The notes beneath the pieces are model-generated. The model ran no database searches, had not been told where the DNA came from, and saw only the letters and a list, made by a program, of their open reading frames with translations. This document shows, piece by piece, positions 46,625-53,966 of a stretch of 64,000 nt of DNA. Position numbers and translations under genes: made by a program. The DNA is from an uncultured Burkholderiales bacterium (GTDB lineage: Bacteria; Pseudomonadota; Gammaproteobacteria; Burkholderiales; Burkholderiaceae_C). The DNA is taken from positions 16,447-80,446 of the forward strand of contig CAIJIT010000013.1 of NCBI GenBank assembly GCA_903820745.1. The letters run 5' to 3'. Each line of letters starts with the position of its first letter. Position 1 is the first letter of the stretch.

Positions 46625-47872
46625 TTATCCCAGGGCCGGTTGGTCGAGCAGATCGGCCAGCTTCAGCTGTTCCCAATCGCTGCGCTGCCACAGCCCCGCC
46701 AGTCCCTTGCTGCGACTGGCCAGCATCGACTGCAGCAAGGGTTCAAGAGGCGTTTGTTGCGGCGCGCAGAGCAGCACTAGGCGCTGTGCGCCGGCTTCCT
46801 CGAGCCGGCCGACCCAGTCCATATCGACCAATTCGTCGATCACCGGTTCGATTTGCAGCGGGTCGACGCGCAGCCGCGCAGCCAGCGAAAGACTGCTGAG
46901 TCCGACCTCCCCGCGCAGATGGCTCAGCCACAGCTCGCGCAGCAGATCAATCGCCATCTCGAAGGCCAAGCCCGGCACCGCAGGCCGACGCCTGATGCCT
47001 TGCGCCAGGCTGGGCGCGTTCGCAGCCAAGACTGCGCCGATAAGCACGATCGTCCAACCGAGGTAGAGCCAGACCAGAAAAATTGGCAAGGTCGCGAAAG
47101 CGCCATAGAGCGTCGAAAAAGTCGGCACCTGTTTGACATACCAGGCCAGGCCGCTCTTGGCCGCAGTAAACGCCAGGGCGACAAAGCTGCCACCGAGCAA
47201 GGCATGGCGCCAGCGCACATCGGTGTTGGGCACATAGTGAAACAACGCCGCCATGCCAGCCGCCATCACGGCCACCTCAAGCAGGTTCAACAAGGCCGAG
47301 ATGCTTTGGGGCAGGCTACCCACCAGGTCCTGTCCGGTAGAAACCGCATAGCTGGTCAAGGCCAGGCTGGCACCAAGCAACAAAGGTCCGAGGGTCAACG
47401 CCGACCAGTAGACCAGCACACGCTGGGCGATCGGGCGACTGCGCTGCACGCACCAGATCGAGTTCAAGGTGCGGTCGATCGTCAGCATCAAGGCCAGCGC
47501 GGTAATGCCAAGCACCACCAGGCCGACGCTGCCCAGCCGGTTTGCCTTGGCCGCGAACTGGGTCAAGGCGCCAAGCACTGGCCGCGCGATATTGTCGGGA
47601 ATCAGGCTCTTGAGGAAATATTTCTCCAGAGCAATCTGGAACGACGAAAAGATCGGAAAGGCCGTAAACAGCGCCAGCGTCACGGTCAGCAACGGCACCA
47701 GCGAGATCAGCGTGGTGAAGGTCAGGCTGCCGGCGGTCTGGCCCAGACGGTGTTCCTTGAAGCGCTCGATCAGGCTGACCAGCGTTTGCCGCCAGGGCCA
47801 ATGCAGCAGCGTGACCAGCATCGACTCGGGCTTGGGAAAAGCGTCTTGCGCATCGATAGTTGACTTGCTCAT
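46625..47872 (-). CDS. YihY/BrkB family inner-membrane protein
   Basis: 415 residues with about six membrane helices in the first 290 residues: AGSLTFTTLISLVPLLTVTLALF, NRLGSVGLVVLGITALALMLTIDRTLNSIW, VPTFSTLYGAFATLPIFLVWLYLGW. Older databases call it ribonuclease BN in error. A soluble C-terminal ~110 residues looks like a winged-helix domain (LSSLSLAARLRVDPLQIEPVIDEL). Function is unsettled. Its start codon lies 18 bp from that of the divergent DUF2069 gene, inside a long inverted repeat. Confidence 0.9.
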   Translation of the reverse strand: MSKSTIDAQDAFPKPESMLVTLLHWPWRQTLVSLIERFKEHRLGQTAGSLTFTTLISLVPLLTVTLALFTAFPIFSSFQIALEKYFLKSLIPDNIARPVLGALTQFAAKANRLGSVGLVVLGITALALMLTIDRTLNSIWCVQRSRPIAQRVLVYWSALTLGPLLLGASLALTSYAVSTGQDLVGSLPQSISALLNLLEVAVMAAGMAALFHYVPNTDVRWRHALLGGSFVALAFTAAKSGLAWYVKQVPTFSTLYGAFATLPIFLVWLYLGWTIVLIGAVLAANAPSLAQGIRRRPAVPGLAFEMAIDLLRELWLSHLRGEVGLSSLSLAARLRVDPLQIEPVIDELVDMDWVGRLEEAGAQRLVLLCAPQQTPLEPLLQSMLASRSKGLAGLWQRSDWEQLKLADLLDQPALG

Positions 47873-47896
47873 GCTGGCTATGATGCCAGCATGAGC
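47867..47896. repeat. 30-bp inverted repeat covering both divergent start codons
   Basis: GCTCATGCTGGC (47867-47878) and GCCAGCATGAGC (47885-47896) are perfect 12-base arms around TATGAT. Each arm contains the start codon and second codon (ATG AGC) of one of the two divergent genes. The spacer TATGAT itself matches a -10 box on the plus strand, seven bases before the DUF2069 ATG. Confidence 0.85.
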
Positions 47897-48292
47897 GAGA
47901 ACCCAGAAAAAACAGCCCCATTGCGGACGCAGGCAAGCGGCCGCGAAGCCTTTTCCCGCAACCTGGCCTTGTGGTCCTTGGTCTCGCTGTTTGCGCTTTG
48001 TCTGGCTTGGGAGCTGTGGCTCGCGCCGACCGGCAGTGGCAGGCTGGCGATCAAGGCCTTGCCGCTGCTGATGCCGATGTTGGGGCTATGGCGCTACCGC
48101 CTCTATACCTTCCGCTGGCTGAGCCTGATGATCTGGCTTTACTTTGCCGAGGGCGCAGTGCGCGCCACCAGCGACCAGGGCCTGTCGGTCTGGCTGGCAA
48201 GCCTCGAGTTGCTGCTCAGCACCTTGATCTTCGTGGCCTGCGCCTTGCAGGTCAGGCTACGACTGGCGGCAGCGCGAGCTGCTGCAAGCTGA
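47891..48292 (+). CDS. DUF2069 domain inner-membrane protein
   Basis: 133 residues with about four membrane helices, LALWSLVSLFALCLAWELWLAP, IKALPLLMPMLGLWRYRLYTFRW, LMIWLYFAEGAVRA and LLLSTLIFVACALQVRLR (each a separate segment). This matches the DUF2069 family of small proteobacterial membrane proteins. No ribosome site precedes the ATG. The stop overlaps the start of the oxidoreductase gene (TGATG). Confidence 0.85.
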   Translation: MSENPEKTAPLRTQASGREAFSRNLALWSLVSLFALCLAWELWLAPTGSGRLAIKALPLLMPMLGLWRYRLYTFRWLSLMIWLYFAEGAVRATSDQGLSVWLASLELLLSTLIFVACALQVRLRLAAARAAAS

Positions 48293-49701
48293 TGAACACG
48301 GCGCTGCTGCAATCGCTGCAGGACCTGCTCGGCGCTGCCGGTTGCTTGCCGGGTGGCGACTTGACGGCTTATGAACGGGACTGGCGCAAACGCTACAGCG
48401 GCTGCGCCATGGCCGTGGTCAGGCCGACCAGCACCCAGGAAGTGGCGGCCATCGTGCGCTTGTGCGCGATGCACGGCGTCAGCCTGGTGCCGCAAGGCGG
48501 CAACACCGGCCTGGTCGGCGGCTCGATCCCCGACGACAGCGGCCGGCAGATCTTGCTGAGCCTGAACCGCATGCAGCGCATTCGCGCCGTCGATGTCGCC
48601 AACCTGACCGTGACGGTTGAGGCGGGTTGTGTGCTGCAAACGCTACAGCAGACGGCCGAGGCTCAAGGGCTGCTGTTTCCCCTGAGTCTGGCGGCCGAGG
48701 GCAGTTGCACGATCGGTGGCAATCTGGCTACCAATGCGGGTGGTACCCAGGTGCTGCGCTACGGCAACGCACGCGATCTCTGCCTGGGACTTGAGGTGGT
48801 GACTGCCGACGGCGAGATCTGGGACGGTTTGTCGGGCCTGCGCAAGGACAACACGGGCTATTCGCTGCGCGACCTGTTCATCGGCAGCGAAGGCACGCTC
48901 GGCGTGATCACCGCTGCCACCTTGAAGCTCTACCCGCAGCCCTTGGCGCGCACCACCGCGCTGGCGATTTGCGCCAGCCTAAACGACGCGGTGCAGCTAC
49001 TGAGCCTGGCGCAGCAGCGCGCGGGCGCCGGCTTGACCGGCTTCGAAGTGATGAATCGTTTTTCACTCGAACTGGTGCAGCGGCATTTCCCGCAGTTGCC
49101 CCAACCACTGGCCGGCAGCCCGTGGACGGTGCTGTTGGAGTTGTCCGACAGCGAGAGCGAAGCCCATGCCAAGGCGATTTTTGAAGGCCTGCTCGAAACG
49201 GCCCTCGACCGAGGTTTGATCGGCGACGCTGCAGTGGCGCAGAACCTGCTGCAGTCACGCAATTTCTGGCATTTGCGCGAATCGATTCCGCTGGCCCAAA
49301 GCTTAGAGGGCCTGAACATCAAGCATGACATCGCCCTACCCGTTTCTTGCGTCGCGGAATTTGTCGCCAGCACCGATGCTGCCCTGGCAGTAGCCTTTCC
49401 GGGCGTCCGCCTGGTCGACTTCGGCCATCTTGGCGATGGCAACCTTCACTACAACGTACAGGCTCCCGAGGGCATCAATCCGGCCGACTTCCTCGCCGCG
49501 CATGAGGCGGCGATCAACTGTATCGTCTACGACGCGGTCGACCGTTACCGCGGCTCCATTTCGGCCGAGCATGGCATTGGCCAACTCAAGGTCGATGCAC
49601 TCGCTGAGCGCAAGAGCAAGGTCGCCATCAACCTGATGCGAAACATCAAGCGGGCCATCGATCCGCTGAATCTCTTCAACCCAGGCCGCATCCTGCGCTG
49701 A
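48292..49701 (+). CDS. FAD-binding oxidoreductase, GlcD/D-2-hydroxyacid dehydrogenase family
   Basis: 469 residues. The FAD (PCMH/VAO) domain has VPQGGNTGLVGGSIPD and GGNLATNAGGTQVLRYGN. The C-terminal substrate domain has DFGHLGDGNLHYNV (metal or substrate His residues) and SAEHGIGQLK. It would oxidise a D-2-hydroxy acid such as lactate, glycolate or 2-hydroxyglutarate; the exact one cannot be told. ATG 48292 overlaps the DUF2069 stop by one base; the long frame upstream is inside that gene. Confidence 0.9.
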   Translation: MNTALLQSLQDLLGAAGCLPGGDLTAYERDWRKRYSGCAMAVVRPTSTQEVAAIVRLCAMHGVSLVPQGGNTGLVGGSIPDDSGRQILLSLNRMQRIRAVDVANLTVTVEAGCVLQTLQQTAEAQGLLFPLSLAAEGSCTIGGNLATNAGGTQVLRYGNARDLCLGLEVVTADGEIWDGLSGLRKDNTGYSLRDLFIGSEGTLGVITAATLKLYPQPLARTTALAICASLNDAVQLLSLAQQRAGAGLTGFEVMNRFSLELVQRHFPQLPQPLAGSPWTVLLELSDSESEAHAKAIFEGLLETALDRGLIGDAAVAQNLLQSRNFWHLRESIPLAQSLEGLNIKHDIALPVSCVAEFVASTDAALAVAFPGVRLVDFGHLGDGNLHYNVQAPEGINPADFLAAHEAAINCIVYDAVDRYRGSISAEHGIGQLKVDALAERKSKVAINLMRNIKRAIDPLNLFNPGRILR

Positions 49702-50030
49702 CAGCCGGCCGCTGCCACAGCAGCGCAACCCGCACCCGATGAGCAATCACTGGCTGGCAGCCAGGAGAGCCGCTGCATTGAGGGAAAACAAAGCGCCACA
49801 GCGTCATTTCCTCGCAATCGGCTGAAAACGTTAATAGGTCACGGCCTTATCTCGATGGTCCACCTAAAGCATCGCTGCGCCCTTTAATCTTCGGCCACAC
49901 CGCATCGAGAGAAGCGAGAAAACAGGCAGCAAAGGTCGCCTTGCCGGCGAAGCCTGATACCTCGTTCGAGCGACACCAAGCCACGCCAAGGCTGAAATGC
50001 CAGATTTCACCCCAACAGGAGTATCGATTC
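49702..50030 (+). other. structured leader region of the cellulose operon
   Basis: About 330 bases without a gene. From 49851 on it holds several hairpins: CTCGATG (49851-49857) can pair with CATCGAG (49903-49909) or, in part, with CATCG (49870-49874). CAGGC/GCCTG (49923-49927, 49952-49956) encloses TCGCC/GGCGA (49936-49940, 49946-49950). TGAAAT/ATTTCA (49993-49998, 50004-50009) lies just before the AGGAG ribosome site. The left 150 bases should hold the promoter, which I could not identify. Confidence 0.6.
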
Positions 50031-50501
50031 GTGACCCCGTCCAAAAATACCGATTACAAGATTCAGCGCGAATGCTCGCGCCAATGGCGCAGCGTCGTCG
50101 CAGCGATGGCGCAGGAGTTGTCACTCGCCAGCCGGCACAGCAATGGGCATGATTTCGGTCACCGCATCGGCCAGCGCTATGCAACCCAATCGGCCTTGCC
50201 AGTCTGCAGCAATCTGGACGAACTGCAGGCCGCCATCTCGGCCCGCTGGCAGAGCATGGACTGGGGTTGGATCGACCTCGACGATGCTGGCGGCAGGCTG
50301 CGCATCGTTCACCATGGCGCGGGCAACGGCGACCTGCTCGCTTCGGCCTTGGGCGATGACACCAAAGTCTGGGTGCCTTCATTCCTCAGCGGCGTCTACC
50401 AGCAATGGCTGGCCAGCCTCGGCGCGAGCGACGAATTGCGGGTCCGGCAGGTCAGCCCGGTCGACGAGTTCGGCACGCTCGAGCTCGAACTCAGTTTGTA
50501 G
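50031..50501 (+). CDS. bcsD: cellulose synthase accessory protein BcsD
   Basis: 156 residues, the normal length for BcsD. The family forms periplasmic rings that help align glucan chains in Komagataeibacter. Visible pattern: QWRSVVAAMAQEL, HDFGHRIGQRYA, MDWGWIDLDDAGGRLRIVHHG and WVPSFLSGVYQQWL. The GTG start has AGGAG at 50017-50021. First gene of the cellulose operon. Confidence 0.88.
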   Translation: MTPSKNTDYKIQRECSRQWRSVVAAMAQELSLASRHSNGHDFGHRIGQRYATQSALPVCSNLDELQAAISARWQSMDWGWIDLDDAGGRLRIVHHGAGNGDLLASALGDDTKVWVPSFLSGVYQQWLASLGASDELRVRQVSPVDEFGTLELELSL

Positions 50502-50548
50502 GCCTCGGTGCAAGCAAGCTGTCAATCAAACCCTTCGGAAGCTTTCAA

Positions 50549-51016
50549 ATGAAAACGGCAAAAGACATCCAGAGCCTGAAATCCATCGTCGGCGATGACT
50601 TTGGTGACTACCGCGAAATCGTTCGCGACGAACTGGCAAGCAAATGCCAGGCCCGCTGGCCGCTGCTGGCACAAGGCCTGAGCGCAGAGCCGGTGACGAC
50701 CACGGCGCGACGCGGCAGGCGGCGCGAACGTCCCTGGACCAGCGTCGATTTACCGGTCGAATCACCCGCCGTACCGGATCGCAACCGCGCCACCCAAGCA
50801 GCGCCAATGCCGATGCGCACCCCAGAGCGCGCCATAGCGGCCCTGCCAGTGCTGCCACCGGTGATCACCTCCGCGCCCCAGCCAGCAAAGCCGCAGCCGC
50901 AACCTGCATCAAACAATCAGCTCGGTCAGCTCTTCAAACGGATCGAATCGACGCAGCGCGCCGAAGCCGGCCTGGCGGCCGACATCAAGTTGAAACTCTT
51001 CAAGAAGGCGGCCTGA
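50549..51016 (+). CDS. BcsR/BcsP-like cellulose biosynthesis protein
   Basis: 155 residues. The first ~45 (DIQSLKSIVGDDFGDYREI then ARWPLLAQ) resemble small BcsR, including its RWPLLA block. The middle is Pro/Arg-rich and low in complexity. The end (NQLGQLFKRIES) recalls the LFxRL-type tail of BcsP/BcsO proteins. BcsR partners with BcsQ in regulating the synthase complex. GGAAG sits seven bases before the ATG. It ends two bases before bcsQ. Confidence 0.75.
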   Translation: MKTAKDIQSLKSIVGDDFGDYREIVRDELASKCQARWPLLAQGLSAEPVTTTARRGRRRERPWTSVDLPVESPAVPDRNRATQAAPMPMRTPERAIAALPVLPPVITSAPQPAKPQPQPASNNQLGQLFKRIESTQRAEAGLAADIKLKLFKKAA

Positions 51017-51018
51017 GC

Positions 51019-51795
51019 ATGAAAGTCATTGCCATCGTTTCAGCCAAGGGTGGCGTCGGCAAAACCACCTTCAGTGCCAACCTCAGCATGGCGATGTCGC
51101 GCGCCGGCGTACCGACGCTGGCCGTCGACCTTGATCCCCAGGATGCTTTGCACCTGCATTTCGGTCTCAGCATGCCCTGTGGCGATGGTCTGGTCGAAGC
51201 CACGCTGACCGGCATGGACTGGCGTCATGCCTTGCTGCAATCGGAGTTCGGTTGCGACTTGATGCCTTACGGCCAGGTCGAGGAAGAAGACCGCGAAGCT
51301 TTCGAACATCTACTCCGGGAACAGCCGCTGCTGCTGCGGCACAGGCTCGAGAGCTTGAATCTGCCCGATGATGCGGTGGTCATCCTCGATACGCCTCCCG
51401 GACCCTCGGTCTATCTGACTCAGGCCTTGTCTGCGGCCAATATGGCCTTGATCGTCGTACTGTCCGACGCGGCCTCCTACGCCACCCTGCCCTTGATGGT
51501 CGGCCTGATCCAGCGCTATTGCTTGAACCGCAGCGACTTCAATGACTACGCTTATCTGGTCAACCAGGTCGACCATTCGCGCCAACTCAACAGCGATGTC
51601 GCCTATGTCATGCGCACCCAGTTCGGCAAGAGGGCCTTGGGGCTGGTGCATCAGGATCAGGCCGTTCCTGAAGCACTAGCCTGCAACCAGTTCGTCTGCG
51701 ATTACGACCAGCACAGCCGCGGTGCCGCGGACTTGAAGCTGATTTGCGAGCAGATGCTGACTCGTCTGGCGCTGAGCACCCGGGCTGCGGCGTGA
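51019..51795 (+). CDS. bcsQ: BcsQ, ParA/MinD-like ATPase of cellulose synthase
   Basis: 258 residues. Deviant Walker A SAKGGVGKTTFSANLS (residues ~8-23), VDLDPQDALHLHFG and Walker B VVILDTPPGP are intact. BcsQ (also called YhjQ/WssA) is needed for polar localisation or activity of the cellulose complex. It overlaps bcsA by 4 bp (GTGA). Confidence 0.93.
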   Translation: MKVIAIVSAKGGVGKTTFSANLSMAMSRAGVPTLAVDLDPQDALHLHFGLSMPCGDGLVEATLTGMDWRHALLQSEFGCDLMPYGQVEEEDREAFEHLLREQPLLLRHRLESLNLPDDAVVILDTPPGPSVYLTQALSAANMALIVVLSDAASYATLPLMVGLIQRYCLNRSDFNDYAYLVNQVDHSRQLNSDVAYVMRTQFGKRALGLVHQDQAVPEALACNQFVCDYDQHSRGAADLKLICEQMLTRLALSTRAAA

Positions 51796-53966
51796 AAAAC
51801 GCAGCCCCAGCCCGGCCAGCCGAATGGCTGTCAGGCGTACCCATCAAACCTCGCTGGCAAGCCCATCCGCTGTTGAGCAAGTTGCTGCTGCTGGTCGCTG
51901 CAATCATGACCGCCCTGGTGATTGCCGTGCCGCTCGACGTCTATCAACAATTCGCCTTCGGCAGCGTCACGGTGATCGCAGCACTCTGGATCAGGCGTTC
52001 GATTGCTGGCCAGATTGGGGTGATGCTGCTGGTCGTGCTGTCGGTGACCGCATCGCTGCGCTATATGTTCTGGCGCTTGAGCAATACGCTCGACTTCGAT
52101 CATCTGCTCGACGGCATCCTTGGTTGGGGCTTGGTGTTGGCCGAACTCTACGCTTTGACCATCCTGCTGCTCGGCTATGTGCAGACGACCATGCCCTTGA
52201 AGCGCAGGCCACTGCCCTTGCCCGCCGACATCGGCACATGGCCGACGATCGATGTCTTCATTCCAACCTATAACGAACCGCTGAGCGTAGTTCGTGCCAC
52301 GGTACTGGCCGCGCAGTCAATGGACTGGCCGAGCGGCCGCTTGCGCGTCCATCTGCTCGACGATGGCCGCCGCGAGGAATTCAGAGTCTTCAGCCAGGCC
52401 GCCGGAGCGATCTACCTGACCCGTCCTGACAACTCCCATGCCAAGGCCGGCAACCTCAACGCTGCCTTGGCCCGCACCCAAGGCGAGTTCGTGGTGATCT
52501 TCGACTGCGACCATGTGCCGACAAGGTCATTTCTGCAACTCACCCTGGGCGCTTTCCTGCAGGACAAGAAGCTGGCCATGTTGCAGACGCCCCATGTCTT
52601 TTATTCACCCGATCCATTCGAACGCAACCTCAACACCTTCCGCGTTGTCCCCAACGAAGGCGAACTGTTCTATGGCCTGGTGCAGGACGGCAACGACCTC
52701 TGGAATGCCGCTTTCTTCTGCGGCTCCTGCGCCGTGCTGCGACGCAAGGCCTTGCTGGAGGTCGGCGGCATTGCTGTCGAGACTGTCACTGAAGACGCGC
52801 ATACCTCGCTGAAGATGAGCCGCAAGGGCTACAACATGGCTTATCTGGCGATCCCGCAGGCTGCCGGTCTGGCCACCGAAAGCCTGTCAGCCCATATCGG
52901 ACAGCGCATCCGCTGGGCGCGCGGCATGGCACAGATCTTCCGGATCGACAACCCGTTTCTGGGCCGCGGCCTGACCTGGGGCCAAAGACTCTGCTATGCC
53001 AACGCGATGCTGCATTTTTTCTATGGGTTACCACGCCTGGTGTTCCTGACCGCGCCCTTGGCCTATCTCTTTTTCGGCGCACAGATCTTCCAGGCTTCGG
53101 GAGTGATGGTCTTGACGTTTGCCTTGCCGCATATTCTGCTGAGCATTGCGACCAACTCGAGACTGCAGGGCCAATTCCGACACAGCTTCTGGAACGAGGT
53201 CTATGAGACCGTCCTGGCCTGGTACATCAGCTGGCCGGTGCTTTTGGCCTTGATCAGCCCCAAGCTCGGCAAGTTCAATGTCACGGCCAAGGGCGGCATC
53301 GTCAAGGAAAACTATTACGACTGGCGCATGGGCTCACCCTATCTGGTGCTGCTGCTGCTGAATCTGGCCGGGCTGGCCGCCGGTGCCTGGCGCCTGCTGG
53401 CCGGCGATGGCAGTGCTGCGACCGTGGTGATCAATCTGGCCTGGAGCCTCTACAACATCACCATCGCCAGTGCGGCCGTCTTCGTTGCCAACGAAGCCAG
53501 CCAGATGCGTTCAACGCCGCGGGTCAATGCCATGCTGCCGGCGACGATCCACCTGCCCAATGGTCGCACTCTGGTCTGCGAGACCCGCGATCTGTCGACC
53601 GACGGAGTCAGTCTAGCCCTGCCCGCCGAGACCAGCGTCAAGCTGGGCGAAAAGTTCAATATTGCGCTGAGTAGCAGCAGCTTCGAGACCGTGCTTCCCG
53701 GCACCGTGGTCAGCGAAGGGTCAGTCATCGGCATCGAGTTCGCCGCTTTGACCGTCACCCAGCAACGCGAACTGGCGCAGATCACCTTCTCGCGCGCCGA
53801 TGCCTGGCTGGGCGAATGGGGCCGCTCGACGATCGACGCGCCCTTGACCTCGCTGCGCAATGTATTGAGTTTTGGTGGCGCCAACCTGTTGCGCTTGTCC
53901 TTGGGCAAAGGCTTCGGTATGCCCGTCAAGTTGCGCCGCGACGCCAGCCTCCCCAACAAACCATGA
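51792..53966 (+). CDS. bcsA: cellulose synthase catalytic subunit (UDP-forming)
   Basis: 724 residues from GTG 51792, which lies in the bcsQ stop. Family-2 glycosyltransferase of the inner membrane: membrane helices at the N-terminus, then DDG (~189-191), DCDH (~238), TED (~332) and QRIRW (~370-374), and a further set of helices. A C-terminal PilZ domain binds c-di-GMP: RxxxR is RSTPR (~573) and DLSTDG follows (~600). The complete site implies activation by c-di-GMP. A longer start lies inside bcsQ and is not used. Confidence 0.96.
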   Translation: MKNAAPARPAEWLSGVPIKPRWQAHPLLSKLLLLVAAIMTALVIAVPLDVYQQFAFGSVTVIAALWIRRSIAGQIGVMLLVVLSVTASLRYMFWRLSNTLDFDHLLDGILGWGLVLAELYALTILLLGYVQTTMPLKRRPLPLPADIGTWPTIDVFIPTYNEPLSVVRATVLAAQSMDWPSGRLRVHLLDDGRREEFRVFSQAAGAIYLTRPDNSHAKAGNLNAALARTQGEFVVIFDCDHVPTRSFLQLTLGAFLQDKKLAMLQTPHVFYSPDPFERNLNTFRVVPNEGELFYGLVQDGNDLWNAAFFCGSCAVLRRKALLEVGGIAVETVTEDAHTSLKMSRKGYNMAYLAIPQAAGLATESLSAHIGQRIRWARGMAQIFRIDNPFLGRGLTWGQRLCYANAMLHFFYGLPRLVFLTAPLAYLFFGAQIFQASGVMVLTFALPHILLSIATNSRLQGQFRHSFWNEVYETVLAWYISWPVLLALISPKLGKFNVTAKGGIVKENYYDWRMGSPYLVLLLLNLAGLAAGAWRLLAGDGSAATVVINLAWSLYNITIASAAVFVANEASQMRSTPRVNAMLPATIHLPNGRTLVCETRDLSTDGVSLALPAETSVKLGEKFNIALSSSSFETVLPGTVVSEGSVIGIEFAALTVTQQRELAQITFSRADAWLGEWGRSTIDAPLTSLRNVLSFGGANLLRLSLGKGFGMPVKLRRDASLPNKP

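Noticed and set aside
46611-46625. AAACGA-TTT-TCGTTT as a terminator between the convergent XRE and YihY genes
   Set aside because: The stem is AT-rich with a short loop and no clear T-tract beyond it, and it overlaps the YihY stop.
49920-49960. c-di-GMP (GEMM-I) riboswitch before bcsD
   Set aside because: A gcaaagg word and nested stems are suggestive, but the conserved first half of the GEMM-I motif (ggcaaacc) and the second stem are missing. Kept only as an unexplained structured leader.
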